Origin: Mycobacterium sp. OAS707
GTDB lineage: Bacteria; Actinomycetota; Actinomycetes; Mycobacteriales; Mycobacteriaceae
NCBI RefSeq assembly: GCF_014873705.1
Contig: NZ_JADBDS010000001.1
Coordinates: 186,001 to 250,000 of the forward strand
DNA: 64,000 nt
Direction of reading: 5' to 3'
Of the stretch, positions 1 to 9,714 are shown one piece after another. Each line of letters starts with the position of its first letter. Within the stretch, counting starts at the first letter, position 1. The notes below the pieces were generated by a model. That model searched no databases, was not told the DNA's origin, and saw only the letters and a program-made list of their open reading frames with translations. Made by a program: the position numbers and the translations under genes.

Positions 1-32
1 CATCCCCTTATCGTGTCGCACACACTGACCTG

Positions 33-779
33 ATGGACACGACACCCGAACCCTCGGCGGCGGTCGACGAATTCCTCAAGCGCGCAGAGCGCTTGGCCTC
101 CGGCGCCGAACGCCATCTACCGTCGTGGCTGCGGCCCGGCGATCCCGAGAGCCGATTGCCAGTGCTGTTCGCGCTCGTCGCCGTGATCGGTCTGCAACTG
201 GCAATCCCGAAGAGCTACACCGTGGTCCCCCGCTGGCCGCTGGTCGGGCTCGAGTTGCTTCTCATTGCGGTGCTGCTGTGGCTCAACCCGCTGAAACTCA
301 CCAACGCGACACGGCTCGGCCGATACGCCACCTGGGTGCTGCTCGCCGCCATCACCCTGGACAACACGCTTTCGGCGGTGCTGCTGGACGTTCGCATCCT
401 CACTGGTGAGGTCAGCAACAAGGCTGCGGTGTTGCTGGGCAGCGGCGGGGCGGTCTTCGTGACCAACATCATCGTGTTCGGCATCTGGTACTGGGAACTG
501 GACCGCGGCGGCCCGTTCGCCCGGCGTGCGGGCGAACAGCCCTACCCGGACTTCATGTTTCCGCAGATGGACCCCGACACCGCGAAGCTGGTCAAACCGG
601 GGTGGCGTCCGACGTTCGTCGACTATCTGTACGTCAGCCTGACCAACGCGATGGCCTTTTCTCCAACCGACACGATGCCGCTGGCCCGTTGGGCCAAGGG
701 AATGATGGCGGTGCAGAGCCTGGTGGCGGTGACCACCATCGCGCTCGTAATCGCAAGGGCGGTGAACGTTTTGGGCTGA
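33..779 (+). CDS. Conserved integral membrane protein, function unknown
   Basis: This 248-residue protein has a charged N-terminal tail of about 45 residues and then about five hydrophobic segments (roughly residues 42-58, 68-85, 98-118, 132-152 and 225-247). I do not recognise an enzymatic motif. The conserved-looking stretch FVDYLYVSLTNAMAFSPTD, before the last membrane segment, resembles the end of DUF1345-type membrane proteins, but the match is too loose for a family call. The ATG start is preceded by CACACT and then six bases, which would fit a leaderless transcript. The gene ends one base before the longest reading frame of the following methyltransferase, so the two may be co-transcribed. 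The coding call is secure; the function is unknown. Confidence 0.75.
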   Translation: MDTTPEPSAAVDEFLKRAERLASGAERHLPSWLRPGDPESRLPVLFALVAVIGLQLAIPKSYTVVPRWPLVGLELLLIAVLLWLNPLKLTNATRLGRYATWVLLAAITLDNTLSAVLLDVRILTGEVSNKAAVLLGSGGAVFVTNIIVFGIWYWELDRGGPFARRAGEQPYPDFMFPQMDPDTAKLVKPGWRPTFVDYLYVSLTNAMAFSPTDTMPLARWAKGMMAVQSLVAVTTIALVIARAVNVLG

Positions 780-815
780 TTGTTCAGCCTGAAAAGCGGA
801 GTATCGTTGGCGGAC

Positions 816-1649
816 ATGGGAATTGCCACTACCGAACTCACGCCAGTCGAGCAGACCGCGTTCCTCACTCAATATGCCAGGGCGCTGGACAGCCGGTGGG
901 CACGACCGATTCTCGCCGACCGGCTGGCCGACGAGGTCGTCGGCCAGATCGACTACGACTTCGCGGGTCTGGGCGTGCAGACCAGCGTCGTCTGCCAGAC
1001 GGCGCTACGGGCGAAGATGCTCGACGACCGGGTGCGCGCGTTCATCCGAAAGCACCGGGACGCCGTCGTGGTTGACCTCGGCGCGGGACTGGACAGCGGC
1101 GTCTATCGTGTCGACCCGCCCTCGACGGTGGACTGGTACAGCGTGGACCTGCCTGGGATCATGTCACTTCGCGACGAGGTGTTGCCGGCCCACCCGCACT
1201 CGCATTCGGTGCCCGCGTCCCTTTCCGAAAAGCATTGGCCCGATGGCATTCCCGCCGACCGCCCGACAATTCTGGTCGCTGACGGGTTGTTCGCGTTCCT
1301 GTCCGAAGCGGTGATCGTGAGCATCTTCCGGCGCATCACCGACTACTTCAGCTCCGGCGAGCTCGCATTCAACGACTATGGCCGCATCGGCTGGGTCAGC
1401 CGAGTCGCGATCAAGCTCTCCCCGCAGAAGATGTTCAAGGACGTCGGAAGCCAATGGGGTTATGCGGGTTTCAAGGACGCACACCATCCGGAGATGTGGA
1501 ACCGGCGGCTGACATTGGTCGAGGAAGCCAGCCTGGCGCACCAGCCCGAGGTCGACCTGTTTCCCGGATGGATCCGGGTGGCGACAAAGCTGTCCGGCAA
1601 GAGCAAGGCAGGCGCACGCAAGGCGCGCATCCTGCGCTACGCGTTCTAG
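816..1649 (+). CDS. SAM-dependent methyltransferase, leucine carboxyl methyltransferase (LCM/PPM) family
   Basis: The protein of about 277 residues carries the LCM-type methyltransferase fold. It has [20 protein letters not shown] near the start, then [14 protein letters not shown] (SAM-binding loop, an LCM variant of the glycine-rich motif I), and [10 protein letters not shown] further on. Such proteins methylate carboxylates or small molecules; the substrate here cannot be read. I chose the ATG at 816. The frame is open from a TTG at 780, and a TTG at 807 has AGCGGAG 5 nt upstream, so 807 is a real alternative. The gene converges on dnaE1, and the two stop codons share the tetranucleotide CTAG. 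Confidence 0.8.
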   Translation: MGIATTELTPVEQTAFLTQYARALDSRWARPILADRLADEVVGQIDYDFAGLGVQTSVVCQTALRAKMLDDRVRAFIRKHRDAVVVDLGAGLDSGVYRVDPPSTVDWYSVDLPGIMSLRDEVLPAHPHSHSVPASLSEKHWPDGIPADRPTILVADGLFAFLSEAVIVSIFRRITDYFSSGELAFNDYGRIGWVSRVAIKLSPQKMFKDVGSQWGYAGFKDAHHPEMWNRRLTLVEEASLAHQPEVDLFPGWIRVATKLSGKSKAGARKARILRYAF

Positions 1650-4600
1650 CCGCCGAGGCAGCCCGGCCCGAGCAGTGCCTTCAGGTCGCCCATCAACGCC
1701 GACGACGGCGTCACCCGCAGCGAGGCATCAAGCTCCAGTGTGGTGATGCGCTCACCGCTGATCAATCGCAGATGCACCTGCGAGGTGCCGGGGTGGCGCG
1801 CCAGCACCTGCTTGAGCGCGGTCACCTTGTCGACGGTGCATTGCCGCGTCGGCAGGCTGACGGCCAGCGGACGGTTCGCCTGGGCACTCGAGAAGTCCGG
1901 CACCACAAGCTCGTTGGCGATCAGCGAGATGCGGTCGTCGCGGATGGCAACCTTGGCTCCCACCAGTACCACTGCGTCGTCGGCGATCTCCGCTCCGAAC
2001 GTCGAGTACGTCTGCGGGAAGAACAGCACCTCGATGCCGCCGGTGAGGTCTTCCAATTGTGCTGAGGCCCACGGTAAGCCGTTTTTGTTCACCCGCCGGT
2101 TGACGGAGGCCAGAATTCCGCCGACGCGCACCTGCGTGTCGTTGGCGACATCGCCAGAGAGGATGGCCGGGATCTGCGTATCGACTTGCGCCGCAAGCAG
2201 ATGAGCGATGCCGTTCAACGGGTGTCCCGAGACGTAGAGGCCGAGCATCTCGCGCTCGAGCGCCAGCTTGTGCTTGTCCTCCCACTCCTCGTCGGGCACC
2301 TTGATGGTGAACACCGCATCGGTCGCGGTGTCCGCACCGCCGAAGAGGTCGAACTGACCCATCGCTTCGGCCTTCTTGGTGCCCAGCACCGAGTCGACGG
2401 CGTCGGTGTGAATAAGGAACAGCCCCTTGCGCGGGTGATCGAGCGAGTCGAACGCCCCCGCCTTGATCAGGGATTCCGTCACCTTCTTGTTGCACGGGCC
2501 GATCTCGATCTTGTTCAGGTAGTCCGAGAAGTCGATGTACTTGCCCTTGTCGGTACGCGTAGCGACAAGGGACGCAACGACATTGGCGCCGACGTTGCGG
2601 ACCGCACCCAGGCCGTAGCGGATGTCCTCGCCGACCGAGGTGAAGTTCAGGCTCGATTCGTTGACGTCCGGCGGTAGCACGGTGATGCCCAGTCGGCGGC
2701 AGTCGGCCAGGTACACCGCGGCCTTGTCCTTGTCGTCGCCGACCGACGTCAGCAAGCCCGCCATGTACTCGGCCGGATAGTTGGCCTTCAGATAGGCCGT
2801 CCAATAGGACACCAGGCCGTAGCCCGCGGCGTGGGACTTGTTGAACGCGTAGTCCGCGAACGGCAGCACCGTGTCCCACAGCGCCTTGATGGCCGCGGCC
2901 GAGAACCCGTTGGCCTTCATGCCCTCCGAGAAGCCTTCGAACTCCTTCTCGAGAACTTCACGCTTCTTCTTGCCCATGGCTTTTCGCAGAATGTCTGCTC
3001 GGGCGAGCGAGTAGCCGGCCACCTTCTGCGCGATGCGCATGATCTGCTCTTGGTAGACGATCAAGCCGTACGTCTCGGCGAGAATGTCGCGCAGCGGCTC
3101 CTCGAGCTCGGGATGGATCGGCTTGATGGCCTGCTTGCCGTTCTTGCGGTCGGCGTAGTCGTTGTGGGCATTCATGCCCATCGGGCCAGGCCGGTACAGC
3201 GCGATCACTGCGACGACGTCCTGGAAACCGGTCGGCTGCATGCGGCGCAGCAGATCGCGCATCGGCCCGCCGTCGAGCTGGAAGACGCCGAGGGTGTCGC
3301 CGCGGCCGAGCAGTTGGTAGGTCGCGGGATCGTCGAGCGGGACCGACTCGAGGTCGAGGTCGACTCCCCTGTTGGCCTTGATGTTCTCCAGCGCGTCGCC
3401 GATGATCGTCAGGTTGCGCAGCCCCAGGAAGTCCATCTTCAACAGGCCGATGGCCTCACACGACGGGTAGTCCCAGCCGGTGATGATCGCGCCGTCCTGC
3501 GGCCGTTTCCACAGCGGGATGGCCTCGGTCAGCGGCTCACTGCTCATGATCACCGCGCAGGCGTGCACGCCCGAGTTACGGATCAGGCCCTCGAGACCCC
3601 GCGCGGTTTCGTAGATGGTGCGCACATCGGGGTCGGTGTCGATGAGCCCGCGAACCTCGGCGGCCTCCTTGTACCGCTCGTGGTTCGGATCGGTGATCCC
3701 GGACAGCGGGATGTCCTTGGCCATGATCGGCGGTGGCAGCGCCTTGGTGATCCGGTCGGCGATCGCGAAGCCCGGCTGGCCGTAATGGATGCGGGCCGAA
3801 TCCTTCAGCGCCGCTTTGGTTTTGATGGTGCCGAAGGTGATGACCTGCGCGACCCGGTCGCTCCCCCACTTGTCGGCGGCATACCGCACCATCTCACCGC
3901 GGCGGCGGTCGTCGAAGTCGATGTCGATATCGGGCATCGACGCGCGCTCGGGGTTCAGGAACCGCTCGAACAGCAGCCCGTGTTCGATCGGGTCGATGTC
4001 GGTGATGCGTAGCGCATAGGCGACCAGCGAGCCGGCCGCCGAACCGCGACCCGGCCCAACCCGGATATCGACAGAGCGGGCGTAGCTCACCAGGTCCGCC
4101 ACGATCAGAAAGTAGGACGGGTAGCCCTTGGCGCAGATCACCTCGATCTCGTAGGCCGCACGGTCGACGTAGTCCTGCGGCACGCCGGAGGGGAAGCGAC
4201 GGGCGAGCCCGGCGTCCACCTCGTGCTTCAACCACGACGCCTGGTCGTGCCCTTCGGGCACCGGGAAGATCGGCATGCGGTCGCGCAGTTCCCACACATC
4301 GGAGTAGGACTGCACCCGGTCGGCGATCAACAATGTCGAGTCACAGGCGCCGGGAATGTCGGCGTCCCAGATCCGCCGCATCTCCTCGGCGGATTTCAGG
4401 TAGTAACCGTCGCCGTCGAACTTGAACCGGTTCGGATCCGACAGCGTCTTACCGGTCTGGACGCACAGCAGCGCCTCGTGGTTGTGTGCCGCGTCGCGGG
4501 TGACGTAGTGGCAGTCGTTGGTGGCCAGCGGTGGGATCCCGAGTTTCTGGCCGATTTCGAGCAGCCCGTCGCGCACCCGGCGCTCGATGTCGAGACCGTG

Positions 4601-5176
4601 GTCCATCAGCTCGAGGAAGTAGTTGTCCGGACCGAAGATCTCGCGCCACTTGGCTGCCGATTCCAGCGCCTCACGTTCGTGACCGAGCCGCAGCCGTGTC
4701 TGCACCTCGCCCGACGGGCAGCCGGTGGTGGCGATGATGCCCGACGCGTGCTCGGCGATGAGTTCGGCATCCATCCGCGACCACTTGCCGAGCTGACCCT
4801 CGAACGAGGCCAGCGAGGAGAGCTTGAACAGGTTGCGCAGGCCGGTTGCGTTCTCGGCGACCATGGTCAGGTGGGTGTAGGACCCGCTGCCCGAAACGTC
4901 GTCGCTCTTCTGGCTTGGGTCACCCCACAGGATGCGCTTGGTTTCGAAGCGCGACGCAGGTGCGATGTAGGCCTCGATCCCGATGATCGGCTTGATGCCC
5001 ACATCGGTGGCGGCGTTGTAGAACTCGCTGGCGCCGAACATGTTTCCGTGATCGGTCATCCCGATGGCGGGCATCTGAAGCCGCTCCGCCTCGGCGAGCA
5101 TCGGCTTGACCTTCGCGGCACCATCCAACATCGAGTACTCGGTGTGGTTGTGGAGGTGCACGAAGGAAGAGTTCAT
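1646..5176 (-). CDS. dnaE1: DNA polymerase III alpha subunit (replicative polymerase)
   Basis: This 1176-residue C-family DNA polymerase is the catalytic subunit of the chromosomal replicase. The N-terminal PHP domain starts with [13 protein letters not shown]; in mycobacterial DnaE1 this domain is the proofreading 3'-5' exonuclease. The polymerase catalytic aspartates lie in [11 protein letters not shown], with the first Asp at residue 416. The [10 protein letters not shown] motif, a helix-hairpin-helix region and a C-terminal OB-fold ([18 protein letters not shown]) follow in the usual order, and the length is normal for the family. A TAGACT hexamer ends nine bases before the ATG, suggesting a very short leader. 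M. tuberculosis has dnaE1 (Rv1547) near the same lspA-ileS region. Confidence 0.97.
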   Translation of the reverse strand: MNSSFVHLHNHTEYSMLDGAAKVKPMLAEAERLQMPAIGMTDHGNMFGASEFYNAATDVGIKPIIGIEAYIAPASRFETKRILWGDPSQKSDDVSGSGSYTHLTMVAENATGLRNLFKLSSLASFEGQLGKWSRMDAELIAEHASGIIATTGCPSGEVQTRLRLGHEREALESAAKWREIFGPDNYFLELMDHGLDIERRVRDGLLEIGQKLGIPPLATNDCHYVTRDAAHNHEALLCVQTGKTLSDPNRFKFDGDGYYLKSAEEMRRIWDADIPGACDSTLLIADRVQSYSDVWELRDRMPIFPVPEGHDQASWLKHEVDAGLARRFPSGVPQDYVDRAAYEIEVICAKGYPSYFLIVADLVSYARSVDIRVGPGRGSAAGSLVAYALRITDIDPIEHGLLFERFLNPERASMPDIDIDFDDRRRGEMVRYAADKWGSDRVAQVITFGTIKTKAALKDSARIHYGQPGFAIADRITKALPPPIMAKDIPLSGITDPNHERYKEAAEVRGLIDTDPDVRTIYETARGLEGLIRNSGVHACAVIMSSEPLTEAIPLWKRPQDGAIITGWDYPSCEAIGLLKMDFLGLRNLTIIGDALENIKANRGVDLDLESVPLDDPATYQLLGRGDTLGVFQLDGGPMRDLLRRMQPTGFQDVVAVIALYRPGPMGMNAHNDYADRKNGKQAIKPIHPELEEPLRDILAETYGLIVYQEQIMRIAQKVAGYSLARADILRKAMGKKKREVLEKEFEGFSEGMKANGFSAAAIKALWDTVLPFADYAFNKSHAAGYGLVSYWTAYLKANYPAEYMAGLLTSVGDDKDKAAVYLADCRRLGITVLPPDVNESSLNFTSVGEDIRYGLGAVRNVGANVVASLVATRTDKGKYIDFSDYLNKIEIGPCNKKVTESLIKAGAFDSLDHPRKGLFLIHTDAVDSVLGTKKAEAMGQFDLFGGADTATDAVFTIKVPDEEWEDKHKLALEREMLGLYVSGHPLNGIAHLLAAQVDTQIPAILSGDVANDTQVRVGGILASVNRRVNKNGLPWASAQLEDLTGGIEVLFFPQTYSTFGAEIADDAVVLVGAKVAIRDDRISLIANELVVPDFSSAQANRPLAVSLPTRQCTVDKVTALKQVLARHPGTSQVHLRLISGERITTLELDASLRVTPSSALMGDLKALLGPGCLGG

Positions 5177-5247
5177 AGGGGAGCCAGTCTATGGCCGCGG
5201 TCCGACACTTCTCGGCGTGTCGCTGTGCGTGTCTTTGCCGGCGTGCC

Positions 5248-5808
5248 TCAACCGGGGAACCGGCGCGCGCCAGGCTCCAGCGGCAGCCGCAGACTGTTCA
5301 CGAGATAACTCACAGTCCGGTAGGTGCCTGCGAGCATGAGCAGTTCGAGGATCGCCTCGTCGCTGTGGTGTGCAGCCAACTGCGTCCAGATGTCGTCGTC
5401 GACCGAGCAAGTCTGCTCCAGGCTGTCGCACAACCGGATGAGCACCCGGTCTTCGTCGGCCCAACACGTGTCGTCGGGCCCGCCCGCCACCAGCGACGCT
5501 ATCTGCGCTTCGGTCAACCCGGCCTTGGCCGCGAAAACGGCCACGTGCACGCCCCATTCGTATTCGGCGCCGCACATTGCCGTCACGCGGTCGATGACGA
5601 TCTCGCGCTGCCGAATCGTCAGGTGGCCGCGGTCGAGCAGGCCCGAGTTGAAGAACTTGAAGAACAGCCGTCGATCACGGGCCATCGTCGTGAAGAGCAC
5701 CAGCGGCGGCGCGCCCCGCATGATCGCGTCGATCGCCTCTTGCATGTCGGATTCCAGCGGTGCCGATGCCGGGGCGATCCGCGCGCTATGGATTTTATAG
5801 CTTGTCAT
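5248..5808 (-). CDS. Carboxymuconolactone decarboxylase / AhpD-like family protein
   Basis: This 186-residue all-helical protein has a CMD domain. The core motif is TIRQREIVIDRVTAMCGAEYEWGVHVAVFAAKAGLT, in which the Glu, the Cys and the His of EYEWGVHV are retained. It lacks the CxxC of true AhpD, so a peroxidase role is not supported. Many relatives are hydrolases or decarboxylases of unknown substrate. It is divergently transcribed from the HxlR regulator at 5847, with 38 bp between the starts. The ATG is preceded by TAGAGT and exactly six bases, a leaderless arrangement. The HxlR protein is the obvious candidate regulator. Confidence 0.85.
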   Translation of the reverse strand: MTSYKIHSARIAPASAPLESDMQEAIDAIMRGAPPLVLFTTMARDRRLFFKFFNSGLLDRGHLTIRQREIVIDRVTAMCGAEYEWGVHVAVFAAKAGLTEAQIASLVAGGPDDTCWADEDRVLIRLCDSLEQTCSVDDDIWTQLAAHHSDEAILELLMLAGTYRTVSYLVNSLRLPLEPGARRFPG

Positions 5809-5846
5809 GCTGGCACTCTACGCATCGGTGCTACAAAATGTGAAGC

Positions 5847-6170
5847 ATGACTTCCCCGAGGATCGGATCGCCGGTACGTGGCTCGACGTCAGGCAGACCG
5901 ATCATGGTGGCTCTCGACACGCTTGGCCGTCGCGGCGCGCTGCGCGCGCTCTGGGAACTGCGTGGCGGCCCATTGACGTTCCGGGCGTTGCAGGCCGCCT
6001 GCGAGACCAATCCCGGTTCGCTCAACACCCGGCTCCGCGAGCTGCGAGACCTCGGGATCGTCGACCACGATGCCGGCGGATACCGGCTCACCGATCAGGG
6101 CCGTGCGCTGATGACTGCGCTTGAGCCGCTGCAGGACTGGGCCCACCAGTGGGTGGCCGAGAGGCGTTAG
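5847..6170 (+). CDS. HxlR-family winged-helix transcriptional regulator
   Basis: This 107-residue single-domain winged-helix protein has the HxlR pattern: ALDTLGRRGALRALWELRGGPLTFRALQA, then NPGSLNTRLRELRDLGIVDHDAGGYRLTDQGRAL. HxlR proteins bind DNA as dimers and often answer to electrophiles or oxidants, frequently through a cysteine in or near the first helix. The only cysteine here is in the QAACETNPG turn. The gene is divergent from the CMD protein and probably controls it and itself. An internal ATG at 5904 (MVALDTLG) would give a shorter protein that still contains the whole domain. It ends tail to tail with the small membrane gene at 6167. Confidence 0.85.
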   Translation: MTSPRIGSPVRGSTSGRPIMVALDTLGRRGALRALWELRGGPLTFRALQAACETNPGSLNTRLRELRDLGIVDHDAGGYRLTDQGRALMTALEPLQDWAHQWVAERR

Positions 6171-6310
6171 TCGATCCGCGACCGTCCGCGCCGCAGCACC
6201 CGTCTGACGGTGGGCATCGGATGCAATTCCCAGCCGATTTGCACGAGCACCCCCGCCGCGACGAACGCGGCGATGAGGACTGCCAACCAGATGCCGACCA
6301 TGGACAGCAC
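6167..6310 (-). CDS. Small single-pass membrane protein, 47 residues
   Basis: This short frame starts at a GTG (6310) and encodes 47 residues. Residues 1-9 (MLSMVGIWL) lead into a hydrophobic helix of about 20 residues (roughly positions 5-26). After IGWELHPM comes a strongly basic tail, [10 protein letters not shown], ending RID. GGAGGA lies about 10 nt before the GTG; an ATG three codons in is an alternative. About 87% of third positions are G or C, as expected for a real gene here, and the helix-then-basic-tail layout is typical of small inner-membrane proteins. Its stop overlaps the HxlR stop. Function is unknown. The 14-bp repeats at 6343-6378 lie just upstream. Confidence 0.55.
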   Translation of the reverse strand: MLSMVGIWLAVLIAAFVAAGVLVQIGWELHPMPTVRRVLRRGRSRID

Positions 6311-6342
6311 GCTATTGCGGTCCTCCGCGGTAGGAATCGGGT

Positions 6343-6378
6343 GTTTCCCTCGAAAACCAAAGCGGTTGCCCTCGAAAA
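6343..6378. repeat. Two direct copies of a 14-bp element, 22 bp apart
   Basis: Read on the minus strand, TTTTCGAGGGMAAC occurs twice (cores at 6369-6378 and 6347-6356), with 22 bp between equivalent positions. The element lies 30-70 bp upstream of the small membrane gene. Two helical turns of spacing suggests a tandem operator, but no regulator can be assigned. Confidence 0.45.
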
Positions 6379-6432
6379 GGTCATGCCACCGTCAGGGTGG
6401 CCCCGATCGGTGGCTGACCTGCGGTGACAAGA

Positions 6433-7167
6433 TCAACCAGTCAGTTCGGGCCAGACGTGGGAAAGCCCATCGGCGCCGACGGCCGCAGGGACGGGAGCGG
6501 TCAAGCTGAGCGTTCTGCCGTTCTTCCGCTGATCTAGCAATCCCCTTGTCATCAGCCGGTGAAGTTGCTTGGCAATCTCGGCCATGTTGTTGTGTTCGAC
6601 AATAAATCCGGCGTAGAAGCCCATTCCCAGGAACATCGCGAGCAACATGCTCACCACTGCGGGGCCATCGGTTTCGGCGGGAATCTCGCCACGGGCCATC
6701 GCGTCATCGATGACCGAGGCATAGAACTCCTGCACGGCGGCGACCACCGGCCCGGGGTGCTCCCGAAGGCTTGGACTGCGATGTGATTCCAACCGGGCGG
6801 TGATGACGAATCGCAACATCGACTGATCCGCGAAGCCCGATCGGTCCGCGGCCACGGCGAAGGTCGTCAGCTGGTTCAGCAGGGTATCTTGACGTTTCGC
6901 TTGGGCAATGCAGTCGGCGACAATCGAATACGCCTCTGCGATGAGGCAGTCGTAGATCTCCTCGCGGGCGTGAAAGTAGTAGTGCATGGTGGGCCGACTC
7001 AGCCCTGCACGAGACGCGATGGCCTGAAAGTTGGCGGCCTCGTACCCGCGTTCGTTGATCACTTCACGCGCTGCGCGAAGAATGCGCGCGCGCGTCTCAG
7101 CCGAGTCGGCGCCGACTGGACGGCCGCGTCCCCTGCCCCCGGAAAACTGCTCAGCGTCGCTCCCCAC
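6433..7167 (-). CDS. TetR/AcrR-family transcriptional regulator
   Basis: The N-terminal TetR helix-turn-helix domain is clear: ETRARILRAAREVINERGYEAANFQAIASRAGLSRPTMHYYFHAREEIYDCL. The C-terminal ligand and dimerisation domain contains many aromatic and methionine residues (MLLAMFLGMGFYAGFIVEHNNM), so a hydrophobic ligand is plausible. The frame can open at a TTG (7173), but I prefer the GTG at 7167, which has TAGCGT exactly six bases upstream as in leaderless mRNAs here. The target is unknown. The next gene upstream on the same strand is the ECF42-type sigma factor, 31 bp away, without obvious functional linkage. Confidence 0.85.
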   Translation of the reverse strand: MGSDAEQFSGGRGRGRPVGADSAETRARILRAAREVINERGYEAANFQAIASRAGLSRPTMHYYFHAREEIYDCLIAEAYSIVADCIAQAKRQDTLLNQLTTFAVAADRSGFADQSMLRFVITARLESHRSPSLREHPGPVVAAVQEFYASVIDDAMARGEIPAETDGPAVVSMLLAMFLGMGFYAGFIVEHNNMAEIAKQLHRLMTRGLLDQRKNGRTLSLTAPVPAAVGADGLSHVWPELTG

Positions 7168-7198
7168 GAGCAAACGCTAAGTCATTGCTAGTGGGTTT

Positions 7199-8419
7199 TC
7201 AACGCAAACGCCAGAAAAGATAGTCAGCAACCCCGGGATCCGTGGTGAGTTCGATGGCTCGGCGGAACGCTTTCGCCGCTTCCGCGGGCCGCCCCGCCTC
7301 GGCAAGCAGATGCGCCCGCGTGGCCCAAAACGGCTGAAAGCGCGCGGCGGCCGGGTCATCGATCGCGTCAAGACGGCGCAGCCCCGCCTCGGGTCCGTCG
7401 AGTTGCCCGTCGACCGCCGCAGCGGCCACGGCCGCGCCCAGCGACGGCGCGATTCGCAGCAGTGCCCGGTGCAGCTTGCTCAGCACATCCAGGTCGACGG
7501 CGCCGTGGGTGGCCCTGGCGCAATGGGCGGACTGGATCGCCGCCTCGTACTGGAACCGGCCAGGAGTGTGGTGCTCGTATGCGCGGCGCAACAGACCCTC
7601 GCCACGCGCAATCAGTGCCGCATCCCAAAGGGTGGTGTCCTGTTCGTCGAGCGGGACGAAGGCGCCGTCGGTGGTGCGCCGAGCCGGTCGGCGCGCCTCC
7701 GACAGGCACACCAACGCGGCGAGACCAAGCACCTCCGGCTCATCGGGCAGCAACTCGGCGAGTACGAGCGCCAGATGCAACGCTTCGGCGGACAGCGATT
7801 CGATCGGCGCGCCCTGCGGCGCAAGTTGCCAATCAATCGAATAGGCACCGTAAACCGCTTCGAGGACCGCGGGCAGTCGCTTGGCGAGGTCGTCGCGTTC
7901 GGGCAGCACAAACGGGATGCCTGCGTCGCGGATGCGTTTCTTGGCCCGCACCAGACGCTGTGCCATGGTCGCGGGTTCAACGGCGAAAGCGGTGGCGATC
8001 GCGGTGGCCTCGACGCCGAGCACGGACTGCAACATCAGCGGCGTGCGGATGTTCGGGGCGATCGCCGGATGTGCGCAGACCAACATCAGCTCCAGCCGCC
8101 GGTCCGGTACAGCGGGCATGGCGTCATCCAAAGATGTTGGGTAATAATCGATTTCGTCCAATGGCTGGGTCATCCGGTAGCCGGAGGATTTCCAGAGGTC
8201 GCGCAATCGGTTGCGTGCCACCGTCAGCAGCCAGCCTTCGGGGTTCGCGGGTATGCCGTCGTCGGGCCACCGGGCCAGCGCGCGTTCGAACGCGTCGGCC
8301 AGCGCATCCTCGGCGGCGGCGAGATCGCGCGTCGGCGCCGCCAGCACCGCCAACAGTCTGCCGTAGGAGTCCCGGGTGAGCTCAGCGACCAGGGACTGGA
8401 CTGCTAGGGGTGGTACCAC
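7199..8419 (-). CDS. ECF RNA polymerase sigma factor, ECF42 type (DUF6596, TPR-like C-terminal extension)
   Basis: Sigma region 2 is ...AAEDALADAFERALARWPDDGIPANPEGWLLTVARNRLRD, and region 4 includes LMLQSVLGVEATAIATAFAVEPATMAQRLVRAKKRIRD. A long helical C-terminal extension from about residue 190 contains the DUF6596 block and ends in TPR-like helices (AEAAKAFRRAIELTTDPGVADYLFWRL). This architecture, plus an adjacent DGPF/YCII protein, defines the ECF42 group, in which the extension rather than an anti-sigma factor is reported to control activity. The frame is open to 8500, but the conserved part fits the GTG at 8419, which overlaps the end of the DGPF gene and implies translational coupling. 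A candidate autoregulatory promoter is at 8822-8848. Confidence 0.87.
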   Translation of the reverse strand: MVPPLAVQSLVAELTRDSYGRLLAVLAAPTRDLAAAEDALADAFERALARWPDDGIPANPEGWLLTVARNRLRDLWKSSGYRMTQPLDEIDYYPTSLDDAMPAVPDRRLELMLVCAHPAIAPNIRTPLMLQSVLGVEATAIATAFAVEPATMAQRLVRAKKRIRDAGIPFVLPERDDLAKRLPAVLEAVYGAYSIDWQLAPQGAPIESLSAEALHLALVLAELLPDEPEVLGLAALVCLSEARRPARRTTDGAFVPLDEQDTTLWDAALIARGEGLLRRAYEHHTPGRFQYEAAIQSAHCARATHGAVDLDVLSKLHRALLRIAPSLGAAVAAAAVDGQLDGPEAGLRRLDAIDDPAAARFQPFWATRAHLLAEAGRPAEAAKAFRRAIELTTDPGVADYLFWRLR

Positions 8420-8781
8420 CCGCGGTCGGCGGCGTATGTCCGCGCCACCGGACGGATCTCGATCCAGCCCCAGCCGTTGGCCGGATTGCGTTGCGCCCAC
8501 TTCAGCGCCTCATCGAGGTCATCGACCTCGATGACGAAGATGCCGCCGAGTTTCTCCTTGGTGTCGGCGAACGGGCCGTCCTGGATTTCGGGCGTGCCCG
8601 CGTGGGCGGTGACGGTGGTGGTGGCGACGACGGATTCGAGCACCTCGGTGTCGATCAGCACACCGGCGTCCGACAAGTCGTCGGCGTACTGCTGGAAGGC
8701 TGCCATGGCCGGCGCCATGTCCTCCTCGGTCAATCCGACTTCTGTGCCCTCCTGGTAATGCATCAACAGGCAGTACCTCAT
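8404..8781 (-). CDS. YCII/DGPF-domain protein, partner of the ECF42 sigma factor
   Basis: This 125-residue protein has the YCII-related fold with the hallmark DGPFADTKEKLGGIFVIEVDDLDEALKWA. The sequence opens MRYCLLMHYQEGTEV, typical for the family. DGPF proteins are the regular genomic partners of ECF42 sigma factors; their biochemical role is not established. A good ribosome-binding site (AGAGAGG) precedes the ATG. Its 3' end overlaps the sigma gene start, so the two form a transcription unit. An ECF42-like promoter lies about 41-67 bp upstream, within the rarD coding sequence. Confidence 0.9.
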   Translation of the reverse strand: MRYCLLMHYQEGTEVGLTEEDMAPAMAAFQQYADDLSDAGVLIDTEVLESVVATTTVTAHAGTPEIQDGPFADTKEKLGGIFVIEVDDLDEALKWAQRNPANGWGWIEIRPVARTYAADRGWYHP

Positions 8782-8811
8782 GGCGTGGTCCTCTCTGACT
8801 CGATGGTGTCA

Positions 8812-9714
8812 CTACGGAGATGACGATTCGAGTGCCCGCCGATCGACACGGGACCGCCACAATGCGTCGGCGGTGAACACCGCCAGCGCCACCCAGATCA
8901 ACCCGAAGCCCAACCACCGCGCCGGCGGCATCGGCTCATGGCCGACGACCACACCCCAGGTCAGCTGCATGGCCGGGGTCAGGTAGAACAGCAAGCCCAT
9001 CGTCACCAGTGGCAACCGCTGAGCAGCGGCGGCGAACAGCAGCAGCGGCAGCGCCGTGAACACTCCGGACAGGATCATCAGCACCACGTGACCCGGGCCG
9101 TGGTCGGTGAAGGTGCCGCGGTTCGTCACCTGCAGCACCACGATGTAGGCGACCGCGAAGGGCGCAGCCAGTCCAGCCTCGATGCCGACGCTGACCCGCG
9201 GGTCGACGGGCACCACCTTCTTGATCGCCCCGTAGAGACCGAACGACAGTGCCAGGCCGAGCCCGATCACGGGCAGCGAGCCGACTTCCACCGTCAGCAC
9301 CACCACCGCGATCACCGCGATGCCCAACGCCGCGAACTGTGCGCGGTTGAGCCGCTCGCGGAAGACCAGTAGCCCCAGCGCCACCGTCACCAGTGGGTTG
9401 ATGAAGTAGCCGAGCGCGGCGTCCACGACGTGGCCGTTGTTCACCGCGTAGATGTAGATCACCCAGTTGATCGAGATGAGGGCCGACGCCAACGTCAGCA
9501 ACAGCCAAGTGCGCCCGGTGATCTGGCGGATATCGCCGAGCCGCCGCACCGCCGCGATGACAACGACCATCAGCGCCACGCACCAGATGATTCGGTGGGC
9601 CAGGATCTCGAATGCGCTGGCGGGCTTCAGCAGCGGGAAGAACGCCGGGAACAGGCCCCACGACGCGTACGCGCCGACGCCGAAGAGCAACCCGGAGCGA
9701 CGTGAATCGCTCAC
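8812..9714 (-). CDS. rarD: RarD/EamA-family transporter
   Basis: This protein of about 300 residues has ten predicted transmembrane helices in two EamA repeats. It opens [23 protein letters not shown] and contains the RarD-type signatures [12 protein letters not shown] and [28 protein letters not shown]. The family exports small metabolites; the RarD name comes from chloramphenicol-sensitivity work and the substrate is unknown. The GTG start at 9714 overlaps the stop of the pseudouridine synthase by GTGA, so the gene is the third of an lspA-rluD-rarD operon. The same frame is open much further upstream, but that part is antisense-like translation of the preceding gene. Confidence 0.88.
   Translation of the reverse strand: MSDSRRSGLLFGVGAYASWGLFPAFFPLLKPASAFEILAHRIIWCVALMVVVIAAVRRLGDIRQITGRTWLLLTLASALISINWVIYIYAVNNGHVVDAALGYFINPLVTVALGLLVFRERLNRAQFAALGIAVIAVVVLTVEVGSLPVIGLGLALSFGLYGAIKKVVPVDPRVSVGIEAGLAAPFAVAYIVVLQVTNRGTFTDHGPGHVVLMILSGVFTALPLLLFAAAAQRLPLVTMGLLFYLTPAMQLTWGVVVGHEPMPPARWLGFGLIWVALAVFTADALWRSRVDRRALESSSP
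8822..8848 (-). promoter_or_regulatory. Candidate ECF42-type promoter for the DGPF-sigma operon
   Basis: On the minus strand TGTCGA (8848-8843) is followed by a 17-nt spacer and CGTC (8825-8822). The reported ECF42 consensus, from memory of the Streptomyces venezuelae work, is TGTCGA at -35 and CG(A/T)C at -10. The element would start transcription about 30 nt upstream of the DGPF ATG, although it sits inside the last codons of rarD. It predicts positive autoregulation. Confidence 0.55.

Noticed and set aside
6088..6427. 98- and 92-codon frames overlapping the small membrane gene
   Set aside because: Both have Ser/Pro/Arg-rich shadow composition; the 47-residue frame has a better ribosome site, a helix and coding-like third positions.
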